Assembly (NCBI RefSeq): GCF_001580545.1
Contig: NZ_LRBG01000003.1
Location: forward strand, 124,001-188,000
Direction of reading: 5' to 3'
DNA length: 64,000 nt
Source: Paraburkholderia monticola
Lineage (GTDB): Bacteria > Pseudomonadota > Gammaproteobacteria > Burkholderiales > Burkholderiaceae
Shown: one piece after another, positions 44,904 to 54,761 of the stretch
How the letters are laid out: every line of letters starts with the position of its first letter
Numbering within the stretch: position 1 is the first letter of the stretch
Position numbers and translations under genes: made by a program
The notes under the pieces: generated by a model
Database searches by the model: none
Told to the model about the DNA's origin: nothing
Seen by the model: only the letters and a program-made list of their open reading frames with translations

Positions 44904-46403
44904 ATGCAGGATCAGTACGTCCTCGCGCTTGACCAAGGCACCACCAGCTCGCGCGCGATGCTGTTCGACCGGCGCGGCAACGTCGTAGCGACCGCGCAGA
45001 AGGAATTCCAGCAGATCTATCCGCATCCGGGCTGGGTCGAGCACGACCCGCAGGAAATCTGGTCGAGCCAGGCCGGCGTCGCCGCCGAGGCGGTCACGCG
45101 CGCCGGCATGAACGGCACGTCGATCGCGGCGATCGGCATCACGAACCAGCGCGAAACCACGATCGTGTGGGATCGCGAAACGGGCCACGCGATCTACAAC
45201 GCGATCGTCTGGCAGGACCGCCGCACCGCCGGCTTCTGCGACGAGCTGAAGGCGCGAGGGCTCGAAGCCAGCGTGCGCGCGAAAACCGGTCTGCCGATCG
45301 ACTCGTACTTCTCGGCGACCAAGATCCGCTGGATTCTCGACAACGTCGAAGGCGCGCGCGAGAAAGCGCGCCAGGGCCGGCTTGCGTTCGGCACCGTCGA
45401 TAGCTGGCTCATGTGGAATTTCACGAAGGGTGCGCTGCACGTCACCGACGTGACCAACGCGTCACGCACGATGCTCTTCAACATCCACACACTGAAGTGG
45501 GACGACGAACTGCTCGACGCGCTCGACATTCCGCGCAGCATGCTGCCGGAAGTGCGGCCGTCGTCGGAGCTGTACGGACCGACGGTGACCACCGTGTTCG
45601 CGTCGAAGATTCCGCTCGCGGCGATCGCCGGCGACCAGCACGCCGCCCTGTTCGGCCAGATGTGCACCGAGTCCGGCATGGTGAAGAACACCTACGGCAC
45701 CGGCTGCTTCCTCGTGATGAACACGGGCGACAAACCGATCGAATCGAACAACAATCTCATCACCACGATCGCCTGGCAGATCGGCGAGCGGATCGACTAT
45801 GCGCTCGAAGGCAGCATCTTCATCGGCGGCGCGGTCGTGCAGTGGCTGCGCGATGGCCTCGGCATCATCAAGAACGCGGCGGAAATCGAAACACTCGCGC
45901 GCGGCGTGCCGCATTGCGACGGCGTGTATCTCGTGCCCGCGTTCGCGGGCCTCGGCGCGCCGCACTGGAACGCGCATGCGCGCGGCACGCTGTTCGGCGT
46001 CACGCGCGGCACCACCTCCGCGCACATTGCGCGCGCCGCGCTCGATTCGATCGCGTATCAATCGCTCGATGTGCTGAAGGCGATGGAAGCCGACTCGGGC
46101 ATTCGCATCGGCGAGCTGCGCGTGGATGGCGGCGCCTGCGCGAACAATCTGCTGATGCAGTTCCAGGCCGACATTCTCGGCGTCGACGCCGTGCGCCCCC
46201 AGGTGTCGGAGACGACCGCGCTGGGCGCCGCTTATCTGGCCGGTCTCGCGGTCGGCTACTGGAAGGACATCGACGAATTGAAAAGCCAGTGGAAGCTCGA
46301 GCACCGCTTCTCGCCGGCGCTCCCGCACGCGGAGGTCAGGGCCTGCCTCGACGGGTGGCAGCGCGCGATCCGCGCGGCGAAGGCCTGGGCCGATACGCCG
46401 TAA
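44904..46403 (+). CDS. glpK: Glycerol kinase
   Basis: The 499-residue FGGY-family kinase phosphorylates glycerol. It begins [29 protein letters not shown] with the phosphate 1 loop, and has [15 protein letters not shown], the substrate-site segment [20 protein letters not shown] and [50 protein letters not shown] lies just before ATG 44904. It lies about 170 bases after glpD with no terminator seen between, so glpD-glpK cotranscription is likely. A glycerol facilitator gene (glpF) is not present in this window. Confidence 0.96.
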   Translation: MQDQYVLALDQGTTSSRAMLFDRRGNVVATAQKEFQQIYPHPGWVEHDPQEIWSSQAGVAAEAVTRAGMNGTSIAAIGITNQRETTIVWDRETGHAIYNAIVWQDRRTAGFCDELKARGLEASVRAKTGLPIDSYFSATKIRWILDNVEGAREKARQGRLAFGTVDSWLMWNFTKGALHVTDVTNASRTMLFNIHTLKWDDELLDALDIPRSMLPEVRPSSELYGPTVTTVFASKIPLAAIAGDQHAALFGQMCTESGMVKNTYGTGCFLVMNTGDKPIESNNNLITTIAWQIGERIDYALEGSIFIGGAVVQWLRDGLGIIKNAAEIETLARGVPHCDGVYLVPAFAGLGAPHWNAHARGTLFGVTRGTTSAHIARAALDSIAYQSLDVLKAMEADSGIRIGELRVDGGACANNLLMQFQADILGVDAVRPQVSETTALGAAYLAGLAVGYWKDIDELKSQWKLEHRFSPALPHAEVRACLDGWQRAIRAAKAWADTP

Positions 46404-46525
46404 GGCTGCCGGCGCGGAACGCCAGAAAGGACGAGGTTCGAAAGCACGTATGATGACGCTTTTCACCCCGGCGCGCGGGCCCGCAACCCGTCCCTCGCCC
46501 GCTTTGCGCATAGTGTTTTTCAGGC

Positions 46526-47212
46526 ATGATCGACCACCTCATCTGTGACTGCGACGGCGTGCTCGTCGACAGTGAAGTCATCGCCGATCGCGTGATGTTC
46601 GACACGCTGACGGCCACCTTCCCCGGCCTCGATTTCGCCCCCGTCGTCAAAACCGCGTTCGGCCAGCAAACCTCTCGCTTTCTCGCCGGTCTGGAACAGC
46701 AGTTCGACATCACGCTGCCCGCGAACTTCCTCGATACGATCGAGCACAACGTCGAGCTCGCACTGGCCGCGTTGCTCGGTCCGATCCACGGCGTGCGCGA
46801 CGCGCTGCAACGCGTGACGCTGCCGGCCGCAGTGGTGTCGAACAGCCGCATGACGCGCGTCGCCGCGTCGGTGCGGCGCGCGGGTTTGCAGCAGATTTTC
46901 GGCGAGCGCGTGTTCAGCGCCGAGCAGGTCGCGCGGCCCAAGCCGTATCCCGATGTCTATCTGTTCGCGGCAAAGACGCTCGGCGTCGAGCCGGCGCGCT
47001 GCCTCGTCGTCGAAGACAGCGTCGCGGGTTTGAACGCCGCGCGCGCGGCCGGCATGAAGACGATCGCGTTCGTCGGCGCGAGCCATATTCCGGACGGTTA
47101 TGCCGATGCGCTGCGCGCGATGGGCATCACGCGCATCATGAAGCACATGGATGAATTGCCGGCGCTGATCGAGGCGGGCGTGCGCGGCGAATTCGGCGAC
47201 GTACAGTCCTAG
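46526..47212 (+). CDS. HAD-family phosphatase, sugar-phosphate type
   Basis: The 228-residue hydrolase has the catalytic DCDGVLVDSE motif at its N-terminus (Asp nucleophile and second Asp), a four-helix cap, AAVVSNSRMTRV for motif II, and PKPYPDVYLFAAKTLG and VVEDSVAGLNAARAAGMKTIAFVG for motifs III and IV. This is the subfamily of YieH, beta-phosphoglucomutase and phosphoglycolate or glycerol-phosphate phosphatases. Its place about 120 bases after glpK suggests a substrate linked to glycerol phosphate, but this is inference. A bidirectional terminator follows the stop. Confidence 0.88.
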   Translation: MIDHLICDCDGVLVDSEVIADRVMFDTLTATFPGLDFAPVVKTAFGQQTSRFLAGLEQQFDITLPANFLDTIEHNVELALAALLGPIHGVRDALQRVTLPAAVVSNSRMTRVAASVRRAGLQQIFGERVFSAEQVARPKPYPDVYLFAAKTLGVEPARCLVVEDSVAGLNAARAAGMKTIAFVGASHIPDGYADALRAMGITRIMKHMDELPALIEAGVRGEFGDVQS

Positions 47213-47232
47213 CGGTTTCCCGTCAGGCCGAT

Positions 47233-47269
47233 AAAAAAGCCGGTTCTTCTTCGGAAGAGCCGGCTTTTT
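47233..47269. terminator. Bidirectional terminator between HAD gene and ribB
   Basis: Arms AAAAGCCGGCTCTTCC and GAAGAACCGGCTTTTT (one mismatch) with A- and T-runs on both sides, serving the converging HAD and ribB genes. Confidence 0.9.
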
Positions 47270-47306
47270 GCATGATGGCCGCGCGCGCCGCCTGATGGAT
47301 GACCGC

Positions 47307-48041
47307 TCAGGCCTCGGCCATGGCGCCTTCGCGCGCCTGCGCGAGCGCCTCGCGAAACTCGACCAGCTCCGCGATCGTCAGCATCGGCAGATCGTGTTGC
47401 GCGGCGAAGCGCTCGACGTCCGCGCCGCGCGTCATCGTGCCGTCGGCGTTCATCAGTTCGCACAGCACGCCGGCCGGCTTCAGGCCCGCGAGGATCGCGA
47501 GATCGACGGTCCCTTCGGTGTGGCCGCGTCGCGCGAGCACGCCGCCGGGCATCGCGCGCAGCGGGAACACATGACCAGGGCGCACGATGTCGGCGGGTTT
47601 GGCGGTATCGGCGATCGCCGCACGGATCGTCGTCACGCGATCCTGCGCGGACACGCCGGTGCTGACGCCGTCGCGCGCCTCGATCGACACCGTGAACGCG
47701 GTGCCGTGACGACTTTCGTTGTTGACGGCCATCGGCGGCAGTTCGAGTGCACGGATCTTGTCGTCGGGCAGGCACAGACACACGATGCCGCTGCATTCGC
47801 GGATCAGCAGCGCCATCGTTTCGACCGACAGGCGCTCGGCCGCGACGATCAGATCGGCTTCGTTCTCGCGGTCGTGGTCGTCCTGCAGCACGACGGCGCG
47901 ACCCTCGCGCAGTGCCTGCAAGGCGGCGGCGATACGCGGAGGAACGGCTTCGGTGGCCAGCAGCGGGAGATCGGCGAAGGCATCGTCTGCAATCGTCGAC
48001 GGAGCGGGAAAAGTAGCAAAGGACATGGTTGAAACGCTCAT
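47307..48041 (-). CDS. ribB: 3,4-Dihydroxy-2-butanone-4-phosphate synthase
   Basis: The 244-residue enzyme makes the four-carbon precursor of riboflavin from ribulose 5-phosphate. Motifs: [20 protein letters not shown] (metal and substrate site), [72 protein letters not shown] and [11 protein letters not shown]. It is the single-domain form without a GTP cyclohydrolase II part. An ATG at 48026 could be the true start instead of 48041; no strong ribosome-binding site favours either. It sits alone behind the FMN riboswitch at 48179-48356, so it would be turned off when FMN is high. The rest of the riboflavin pathway is not here. Confidence 0.95.
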   Translation of the reverse strand: MSVSTMSFATFPAPSTIADDAFADLPLLATEAVPPRIAAALQALREGRAVVLQDDHDRENEADLIVAAERLSVETMALLIRECSGIVCLCLPDDKIRALELPPMAVNNESRHGTAFTVSIEARDGVSTGVSAQDRVTTIRAAIADTAKPADIVRPGHVFPLRAMPGGVLARRGHTEGTVDLAILAGLKPAGVLCELMNADGTMTRGADVERFAAQHDLPMLTIAELVEFREALAQAREGAMAEA

Positions 48042-48178
48042 CGCAAAAGTTGGGCGAGAAACGTTTCAGGGCATTGCAAACAGACAAAGACGCGCCGCTG
48101 GGCGCCGCACGAAAGCGGGCACCCATCCGCCGCCTCGGCAACAGGCGGCGTCACGGAACGCACATGACTATCTGCACA

Positions 48179-48356
48179 TCTTCTTCCATCCGGACTATGA
48201 CCGTCGGCTCTGGCTTCTGACCAGATCTGCTGACCCCGCCGCGGTCTCCAACCTGCCGAAGACCGCTCGATGCGGGCGCTCGCGGGCTTGCCGGCTCGCG
48301 CTGTCGCGCTGCCGGCCTACCGCCGGTGGGGAATTTCACCCCGCCCTGAAGACGCA
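48179..48356 (-). ncRNA. FMN riboswitch (RFN element) of ribB
   Basis: Read on the minus strand the conserved order of the RFN aptamer is present: CTTCAGGGCGGGGTGAAATT near 48351, CCCCACCGGCGGT, the variable helix with AGCCCGCGAGCG, then GGTCAGCAGATCTGGT, CAGAAGCCAGAGCCGACGGT and CATAGTCCGGATGGAAGAAG at the 3' end. The aptamer is followed by a GCCGCCT/AGGCGGC hairpin (48129-48149) and a further GC-rich hairpin before the start codon, which may form the expression platform. The variable arm is longer than usual. The promoter should lie near 48380-48460, not resolved. Confidence 0.95.
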
Positions 48357-48495
48357 CTGATTGCCGGTTCGACCGGCCGGCGAAGCATACAACAGTCGCG
48401 CGGGAACTGCAGCGCGACGCATAAAGACCCTACTCGCGGCGTTGGACCTGCAGCAACGCCCTGACCTGCACCCGAACCTCGGGCGCCGTCGATCC

Positions 48496-49203
48496 TCAAC
48501 CCGGCACGCCTTCGCGCGCGACCTCGTCGCGTGTCGCGGCTGCCGCCGGCACTTCCCAGCGCGGCGGCGTCTCCGAGCGCAGCGTCACGCGAAACGCGCG
48601 CGCCTCGGTGTCGCCGGGATTGCGCAGGCTGTGCGGCTGGTCGGCGTCGAACACGATCGCGTCGCCGGTCGCGAGCAGCTGGCGCTGGTCGTGCACGCTG
48701 ACTTCGAGCGTGCCGTCGCTCACCACCAGATTCACGGTCGTGCCCGGCGCGCGCGGGATGCCCGCTTCGGTATGCAACGGCGCGATGCGCAGCTCGTGAA
48801 ACTCGGCGGCGATCGACTCGTCGTCGGGAGAGAGCGGCCGCACCGAATAGCGCCCGTTCGCGCTGACGATGCGCGCGGAGCGCTCGGCGGGCAGATGCTC
48901 GAAGCCGTTGGTCGCGTGCCGCCGCAGGAACGCCGCCACCGACACCTTCAGCGCCGCCGCCACCTTGCACAGCACCTTGATCGACGGCACGCTGCGCGCC
49001 GACTCGATCTGCGCGAGCATCGCGCGCGACACGCCGGACGCCCGCGCCAGCGCATCGAGCGAAAGCTGCCGTTCGGCGCGCAGCCGCGCGAGGTTCACGC
49101 CGACCAGCTGTTCGAGCGCATCAAACGGTTCGGCGGAGCGCGGCGTCGCATCGGTATCGGCGTCGGCCGAAGGATCGCGGACCAGCGCGAGCGGGGAATG
49201 CAT
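48496..49203 (-). CDS. XRE-family regulator with C-terminal cupin domain
   Basis: The 235-residue regulator begins MHSPLALVRDPSADADTDATPRSAEPFDALEQLVGVNLARLRAERQLSLDALARASGVSRAMLAQIESARSVPSIKVLCKVAAALKVSVAAFL, the XRE helix-turn-helix, and then has a cupin fold (APGTTVNLVVSDGTLEVSVHDQRQLLATGDAIVFDADQPHSLRNPGDTEARAFRVTL). Such proteins sense small ligands and control a nearby transport or catabolic gene. It is upstream of ribB but separated by the riboswitch, and about 130 bases downstream of the DHA1 transporter on the same strand. ATG 49203 starts the family-like region; the upstream open frame is not convincing. Confidence 0.88.
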   Translation of the reverse strand: MHSPLALVRDPSADADTDATPRSAEPFDALEQLVGVNLARLRAERQLSLDALARASGVSRAMLAQIESARSVPSIKVLCKVAAALKVSVAAFLRRHATNGFEHLPAERSARIVSANGRYSVRPLSPDDESIAAEFHELRIAPLHTEAGIPRAPGTTVNLVVSDGTLEVSVHDQRQLLATGDAIVFDADQPHSLRNPGDTEARAFRVTLRSETPPRWEVPAAAATRDEVAREGVPG

Positions 49204-49333
49204 ATTGGCCTCCAGAGCGCCGGCAGCCGGCGCAAGAGCAGTAAGTGGAAGCAAGATAGCATCGGGTTTCGCCGCGCCCAACGAAGTTATCTTCACACTG
49301 TTATCAGCATCGGGGAGGCAAGCAACTGACGCG

Positions 49334-50500
49334 TCACGCGCTTTGCGCGAGCGGGCGCGCCGGCGCATCCATGCGCGCCGCGAACCAGGTCAGCAGCAGC
49401 GCAGCGACGCTGACCGCGGCCGCGACCCACGGCAAGGTATCGAGCGGATGACCGTGATTGATCACGAGACCGCCGAGCCACGCGCCCGCCGCATTGCCGA
49501 CGTTGAACGCGCCGATGTTCAGCGTCGAGGCGAGATTCGGCGCGGCGGCGGCCTTCTCGACCACGCGCATCTGCAGCGGCGGCACGGTCGCGAACGCCGC
49601 GATGCCCCACACGAATACCGTGATCGCGGCGGCCACCGGCGCATGGCTGGTGCGCGCGAAGACCGCCATCACGACCGCGAGCGCGGCGAGGATGCCCATC
49701 AGCGAGGGCATCAGCGCGCCGTCCGCGAGCTTGCCGCCGACCATGTTGCCGACCGTCAGGCCGACGCCGAACAGCACGAGGATCAGCGTCACGCCGCGCG
49801 GCGAGAAGCCGCTCACCTGCTCGAGAATCGGCGCGATATAGGTGAACACGACGAATACGCCGCCGAAGCCGAGCACCGTCATCGCGAGCGCGGTCCACAC
49901 CTGCGGGTCCCTCAGTACGCGCACTTCGTGGCCGAGCCCAGCGGGGCCAGTGTCGTGACGGTTCGGCACCAATACGCTGATGCCCGCGAGCGACAGCACG
50001 CCGAAGCCGCTGACGATCCAGAACGCCGCACGCCAGCCGAACTGCTGGCCGATGAAGGTGCCGAACGGCACGCCGAGCACGTTCGCGAGCGTCAGGCCCG
50101 TGAACATCAGCGCGATTGCGCTCGCGCGCTTGTCGGCCGGCACGAGCGTGGCCGCGACCACGGCGCCGATGCCGAAGAACGAGCCGTGCGCGAACGAGGT
50201 CACGACGCGCGCGATCATCAGCACCGAGTAGTTCGGCGCGACCGCGCACAACACATTGCCGACGATGAACACGCCCATCAGCAGTTGCAGCGCGAACTTG
50301 CGCGACATCCTGCTCGTAATCACCGCAAGCAGCGGCGCGCCGACCGCGACGCCGAGCGCATAGCCGCTCACGAGCAGGCCCGCCGACGGAATCGACACGG
50401 CCAGGTCGCGCGCGACTTCGGGCAGGAGGCCCATGATGACGAACTCGGTCGTACCGATGGCGAATGCGCTGATCGCGAGCGCGATTAGTGGAATGGGCAT
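49334..50500 (-). CDS. DHA1-family MFS transporter
   Basis: The 388-residue inner-membrane transporter has 12 helices: MPIPLIALAISAFAIGTTEFVIMGLLPEVARDLAVSIPSAGLLVSGYALGVAVGAPLLAVITSRMSRKFALQLLMG contains the DHA1 motifs. It resembles AraJ/YdhP-type exporters of sugars or drugs. Its substrate is not known. It follows the VOC gene by about 24 bases on the same strand, and both are opposite to the LysR gene, so LysR is the likely regulator of the VOC-MFS pair. Confidence 0.9.
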   Translation of the reverse strand: MPIPLIALAISAFAIGTTEFVIMGLLPEVARDLAVSIPSAGLLVSGYALGVAVGAPLLAVITSRMSRKFALQLLMGVFIVGNVLCAVAPNYSVLMIARVVTSFAHGSFFGIGAVVAATLVPADKRASAIALMFTGLTLANVLGVPFGTFIGQQFGWRAAFWIVSGFGVLSLAGISVLVPNRHDTGPAGLGHEVRVLRDPQVWTALAMTVLGFGGVFVVFTYIAPILEQVSGFSPRGVTLILVLFGVGLTVGNMVGGKLADGALMPSLMGILAALAVVMAVFARTSHAPVAAAITVFVWGIAAFATVPPLQMRVVEKAAAAPNLASTLNIGAFNVGNAAGAWLGGLVINHGHPLDTLPWVAAAVSVAALLLTWFAARMDAPARPLAQSA

Positions 50501-50524
50501 GTTCCGCTCCGGGATTGAGGTGGA

Positions 50525-50944
50525 TCAGGGTTGGGGTTGAACGGCCGGCTGGGCAGCCGTCACGAATTCGATGACGACGCCCGGCGCGAGCGCGACGAAT
50601 AGCTGCCGCTCCGCCGGCTGCGCGGCGCTCGCGGGCACCTGCGCCGTCTGGTAGCCGATGCCGCGCGCGTCGAGCCGCTCGAGCAACGCCTGCCACTCGT
50701 CGGCGCGCTCGAATCGGAACGCGATGTGATCGATGCGCGGTGAGATGCGGGGTGAAGCACGGCCCGCCGGCGCGGACGCCGGCGCGTCGATCAAATGCAC
50801 GACGGGGCGGCCGTTCGCGTACAACCAGTAGCCGTCGACGGAAAACGGCGGGCGCGCGCCGTCGCTGAGCCCGGCGATATCGACGAAGAAGCGCCGGACG
50901 GTTTCGGGCTCGGCGGTGACGATGGTTGCGTGGTCGAGTTGCAT
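50525..50944 (-). CDS. VOC-superfamily (glyoxalase-like) protein
   Basis: The 139-residue protein has two beta-alpha-beta-beta-beta modules typical of the vicinal oxygen chelate fold: MQLDHATIVTAEPETVRRFFVDIAGLSDGARPPFSVDGYWLYANGRPVVHLID and PRIDHIAFRFERADEWQALLERLDARGIGYQTAQVP. Metal ligands would be His-4, a His near residue 50 and the His in IDHIAFR plus the Glu in VVIEFVT. Function may be dioxygenase, glyoxalase or antibiotic-binding; nothing decides. I chose ATG 50944, since the first strand begins there. The DHA1 exporter gene follows immediately; a divergent LysR gene precedes. Confidence 0.85.
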   Translation of the reverse strand: MQLDHATIVTAEPETVRRFFVDIAGLSDGARPPFSVDGYWLYANGRPVVHLIDAPASAPAGRASPRISPRIDHIAFRFERADEWQALLERLDARGIGYQTAQVPASAAQPAERQLFVALAPGVVIEFVTAAQPAVQPQP

Positions 50945-51017
50945 GGCTAGGGACAGCAGCGGAGTGGTGACGGCTGCATTGTCGGGGCGCGGCGCCGATT
51001 TGATAATTGGCGTAGCA

Positions 51018-51034
51018 TTTGAAGCATTTTCAAA
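51018..51034 (+). promoter_or_regulatory. LysR-type operator dyad between VOC and LysR genes
   Basis: TTTGAA and TTCAAA are perfect arms separated by GCATT, in the 109-base gap between the divergent genes. Their size and place, 20 bases before the LysR start codon, fit a LysR-type activator/autorepressor site. Confidence 0.5.
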
Positions 51035-51053
51035 TTCTGCTTGAAAGCCAGCG

Positions 51054-52037
51054 ATGGACAACCTCGGCGACATCCGCCTCTTCGTCGAAGCGGCGCAGCA
51101 AGGCAGCCTGTCGGCGGCGGGCCGCAAGATGGGCCTGACGCCCGCCGCGGCGAGCGCGCGGCTCGCGAAACTGGAAGCCAGGCTGAAAGCGCGCCTGTTC
51201 GAGCGCACCACGCGCCAGCTGCGTCTCACCGACGAAGGCCGTCTCTACCTGAACTGCTGCCGCCAGGCGCTGCAATCGCTCGACGACGCCGAAGCTGCGC
51301 TGCAGGCGGGCCAGGGTGTCGTGCGCGGAAAGGTGCGCATCTCGGCAACCTCGGACTTCGGCCGCAATCTGCTGATGCACTGGCTCGACGAATTCAACGC
51401 GCTGTACCCGGACGTGACGTTCGCGCTGACGCTGTCCGATGCGCTCGCCAATCTCGTGCAGGAGGACATCGATCTGGCGATCCGCTTCGGCGTGCCGCAG
51501 GACAGCTCGCTGGTCGCGCGCCGGCTCGCGCCGAACCGGCGGGTGCTGTGCGCGTCGCCCGAATACGTCGCACGTCGCGGCGAGCCGAAGGATCCGCTCG
51601 ACCTCGCCCATTTCGACTGCATCGTGCTCGGCACCGCATCCGGGCCGGCCAGCGAATGGCGCTTTACGCGTGGCGACGAGGTGCAGCACTACAGCGTGCC
51701 GTTCGAAGCGGCGCGCGAAACCAACGACGGCGCGGTCGCGCGCGAATGGGCGCTGCGCGGCTACGGGATCGCGATCAAATCGATGTGGGACGTGGAAGCG
51801 GACCTGCGCGCCGGCCGCCTGAAGATCCTGTTGCCGGAGTGGCACTATCCGGATGCGCCGCTGCACGCGCTGTATCACCGCAACCGCTTCATGGCGCCGC
51901 GTGTGCGCGTGCTGCTCGATTTCCTCGCCGAGCGCTTCGCGCAGGTATCGGACGAACTGGAAAGCCTGCTGGGCCTGCCGCCGGACCGGCAAACCCACGG
52001 ATCGGCAGCAAAACCCCCGCTTTCCGAAGGGCTATAA
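51054..52037 (+). CDS. LysR-family transcriptional regulator
   Basis: The 327-residue regulator has a canonical N-terminal helix-turn-helix ([62 protein letters not shown]) and a periplasmic-binding-protein-like effector domain ([73 protein letters not shown]). The group resembles the CrgA/DhcR type. It is divergent to the VOC-MFS pair and likely controls it through the dyad at 51018-51034. The inducer is unknown. Confidence 0.92.
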   Translation: MDNLGDIRLFVEAAQQGSLSAAGRKMGLTPAAASARLAKLEARLKARLFERTTRQLRLTDEGRLYLNCCRQALQSLDDAEAALQAGQGVVRGKVRISATSDFGRNLLMHWLDEFNALYPDVTFALTLSDALANLVQEDIDLAIRFGVPQDSSLVARRLAPNRRVLCASPEYVARRGEPKDPLDLAHFDCIVLGTASGPASEWRFTRGDEVQHYSVPFEAARETNDGAVAREWALRGYGIAIKSMWDVEADLRAGRLKILLPEWHYPDAPLHALYHRNRFMAPRVRVLLDFLAERFAQVSDELESLLGLPPDRQTHGSAAKPPLSEGL

Positions 52038-52159
52038 TATCGAGTTACGCTGCAAAGCCTCGCGCAGGCCGGCTACCGCACGCCGCGCTGCCCCGCTCAG
52101 CAGCCTCCTTCACCTTTTTACGACGCCCCCAGATTAACCACTGCGACCGGCGAAAATCG

Positions 52160-53533
52160 ATGACCAAGAAAGTTTATGTAAAGACCTTTGGCTGCCAGAT
52201 GAACGAGTACGACTCCGACAAGATGGTCGACGTGCTCGGTGCCGCTGAAGGACTCGTCAAGACCGACACGCCGGAAGACGCCGACGTGATCCTGTTCAAC
52301 ACCTGCTCGGTGCGCGAAAAAGCGCAGGAAAAAGTCTTCTCCGACCTCGGCCGCGTCCGCGAGCTGAAGGACGCGAATCCGAATCTGATCATTGGCGTGG
52401 GCGGCTGCGTGGCCAGCCAGGAAGGCGCATCGATCGTCGCGCGCGCGCCGTACGTCGATATCGTGTTCGGCCCGCAAACGCTGCACCGCCTGCCGCAGAT
52501 GATCGACCAGCGCCGCGCGAGCGGCCGCGCACAGGTCGATATCTCGTTCCCCGAAATCGAAAAATTCGATCACCTGCCGCCGGCGCGAGTCGACGGTCCG
52601 AGCGCGTTCGTGTCGATCATGGAAGGCTGCAGCAAGTACTGCAGCTACTGCGTCGTGCCGTACACGCGCGGCGAGGAAGTGTCGCGTCCGCTCGACGACG
52701 TGCTGACCGAAATCGCCGGACTCGCCGACCAGGGCGTGCGTGAAGTCACGCTGCTCGGCCAGAACGTGAACGCCTACCGTGGCGCGCTGACGCTGGGCTC
52801 GACCGAGATCGCCGACTTCGCGACGCTGATCGAGTATGTCGCGGACCTCCCCGGCATCGAACGGATCCGCTATACGACGTCGCATCCGAAGGAATTCACG
52901 CAGCGCCTGATCGACACCTACGCGAAGGTGCCGAAGCTCGTGAGCCACCTGCATCTGCCGGTGCAGCACGGCTCCGACCGCATCCTGATGGCGATGAAGC
53001 GCGGCTACACCGTGCTCGAATACAAGTCCGTGATCCGCAAGCTGCGCGCGATCCGTCCGGATCTGTCGCTGTCGACGGACATGATCGTCGGCTTCCCCGG
53101 CGAGACCGAGGAAGATTTCGCGAAGATGATGGCGCTCGTCGAAGAGATGAAGTACGACACGAGCTTCTCGTTCATCTACAGCCCGCGCCCCGGCACCCCG
53201 GCCGCGAACCTTCACGACGACACGCCGCGCGAGGTCAAGCTCAAGCGCCTGCAACATCTGCAGGCCACGATCGAAGAAAACGTGCAGCGCATCAGCGAGG
53301 CGATGGTCGGGAAAGTCGAGCGCATTCTGGTCGAGCGCCCGGCGCGCAAGGACCCGAACGAGCTCGCCGGCCGCACCGAGAACAACCGCGTCGTCAATTT
53401 CCCGGCGCCGGTCGCCTCGCATGCGCGGCTGATCGGCCAGATGGTCGACGTGAAGATCGTGCACGCGTACCCGCACTCGCTGCGCGGCGAACTCGTGCTG
53501 GTTCACGACGACAGCGCCGCCTTAGCTCACTGA
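52160..53533 (+). CDS. miaB: tRNA-2-methylthio-N6-dimethylallyladenosine synthase MiaB
   Basis: The 457-residue radical-SAM enzyme adds the 2-methylthio group to i6A37 in tRNA. The N-terminal UPF0004 domain has three cysteines ([36 protein letters not shown]) and binds the auxiliary [4Fe-4S] cluster. The radical-SAM motif is [17 protein letters not shown] (C-x3-C-x2-C). A TRAM domain closes the protein, with [35 protein letters not shown] 52160 gives exactly the usual length of 457 residues, while the longer open frame to 51041 overlaps the LysR gene. It is the first gene of the block with phoH, ybeY and corC. Confidence 0.97.
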   Translation: MTKKVYVKTFGCQMNEYDSDKMVDVLGAAEGLVKTDTPEDADVILFNTCSVREKAQEKVFSDLGRVRELKDANPNLIIGVGGCVASQEGASIVARAPYVDIVFGPQTLHRLPQMIDQRRASGRAQVDISFPEIEKFDHLPPARVDGPSAFVSIMEGCSKYCSYCVVPYTRGEEVSRPLDDVLTEIAGLADQGVREVTLLGQNVNAYRGALTLGSTEIADFATLIEYVADLPGIERIRYTTSHPKEFTQRLIDTYAKVPKLVSHLHLPVQHGSDRILMAMKRGYTVLEYKSVIRKLRAIRPDLSLSTDMIVGFPGETEEDFAKMMALVEEMKYDTSFSFIYSPRPGTPAANLHDDTPREVKLKRLQHLQATIEENVQRISEAMVGKVERILVERPARKDPNELAGRTENNRVVNFPAPVASHARLIGQMVDVKIVHAYPHSLRGELVLVHDDSAALAH

Positions 53534-53594
53534 GCGCACTAAGCGCACTGAACGACATTCTGAGTACCGCAACCGACAGGATCGACTCACCGCC

Positions 53595-54680
53595 TTGAAG
53601 ACCACTCAGCAGCATCTGGAATTCACCGCACCGCGCGAAGACAACGCGCGGCTCGCCAACCTCTGCGGACCGCTCGACGAAAATCTGCGGCAGATCGAGC
53701 AGGCGCTCGACGTGACCCTGCAGCGCCGCGGCCATCGCATCACGATCCGCGGGCGCGGCGCGAAACTCGCGCTCACCGCGCTCGAAAACTTCTACAACAA
53801 CGCACGCGAGCCGTTGTCGGTCGACGACATCCAGCTTGCGCTCGTCGAAGTGCGCCATCCGGCGCGCCATCGCCCGAACGGCAACGGCAACATCAATGGC
53901 GATGAAGCCGTCGACCCGCGCTTCGCCGGCAACCCCGATCATCCGTTCGACCAGCCCGCCGATACCAATGCGAGCGAAGACGACCTCAAGGAATACGGTC
54001 CGAAGCTGTACACGCGGCGCGCGGATCTGCGCGGCCGCACGCCGGCGCAGCGCGAGTACCTGAAGCAGATCGTCTCGCACGACGTCACGATCGGCGTCGG
54101 CCCGGCCGGCACCGGCAAGACCTACCTCGCGGTGGCCTGCGCGGTCGACGCGCTCGAGCGCGACCAGGTCAAGCGCATCGTGCTGACGCGCCCGGCGGTC
54201 GAAGCGGGTGAGCGGCTCGGCTTTCTGCCGGGCGATCTCGCGCAGAAAGTCGATCCGTACCTGCGCCCGCTCTACGACGCGCTGTACGACCTGCTCGGCT
54301 TCGACAAGACCGCGAAGATGTTCGAGCGGCAGATGATCGAAATCGCGCCGCTCGCGTACATGCGCGGCCGCACGCTGAATCACGCGTTCATCATCCTCGA
54401 CGAGGCGCAGAACACCACGCCCGAGCAGATGAAGATGTTCCTCACGCGGATCGGCTTCGGCTCGAAGGCGGTCGTCACCGGCGACACGACCCAGATCGAC
54501 CTGCCGCGCGGCCACAAGAGCGGTCTCATCGAAGCGCAGCAGGTGCTCGCGAACGTGCGCGGCATCGCGCTCACGCGCTTCACGAGCGCGGACGTGGTGC
54601 GCCATCCGCTGGTCGCGCGAATTGTGGAGGCGTACGATGCGCATTCGCAGAAGACGCCAGCTCCGGTCGATTCGCGCTGA
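53595..54680 (+). CDS. ybeZ: PhoH-like ATPase (YbeZ)
   Basis: The 361-residue protein has an N-terminal KH-like domain (LEQALDVTLQRRGHRITIRGRGAKLALTALENFYN) and a C-terminal PhoH ATPase with Walker A GPAGTGKTYLAVACAVDAL, Walker B in AFIILDEAQNTTPEQMKMFLTRIG and the arginine-rich sensor GHKSGLIEAQQVL. It works with YbeY in RNA metabolism and ribosome quality control. TTG 53595 is the likely start (ttgaagacc), consistent with a weak GC-rich leader. The spacing to miaB is about 60 bases and to ybeY about 80 bases. Confidence 0.93.
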   Translation: MKTTQQHLEFTAPREDNARLANLCGPLDENLRQIEQALDVTLQRRGHRITIRGRGAKLALTALENFYNNAREPLSVDDIQLALVEVRHPARHRPNGNGNINGDEAVDPRFAGNPDHPFDQPADTNASEDDLKEYGPKLYTRRADLRGRTPAQREYLKQIVSHDVTIGVGPAGTGKTYLAVACAVDALERDQVKRIVLTRPAVEAGERLGFLPGDLAQKVDPYLRPLYDALYDLLGFDKTAKMFERQMIEIAPLAYMRGRTLNHAFIILDEAQNTTPEQMKMFLTRIGFGSKAVVTGDTTQIDLPRGHKSGLIEAQQVLANVRGIALTRFTSADVVRHPLVARIVEAYDAHSQKTPAPVDSR

Positions 54681-54761
54681 GCGATGCGCTCGCCAGCCTG
54701 AGACTCGAGCCACAACGCCGAAAACAACGCTCGAGCCACGAACGCCACGCACATACATCGC

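Noticed and set aside
51041..53533. 830-residue frame fusing LysR-region sequence to MiaB
   Set aside because: Only the last 457 residues are MiaB; the earlier part is an out-of-frame shadow of the LysR gene.
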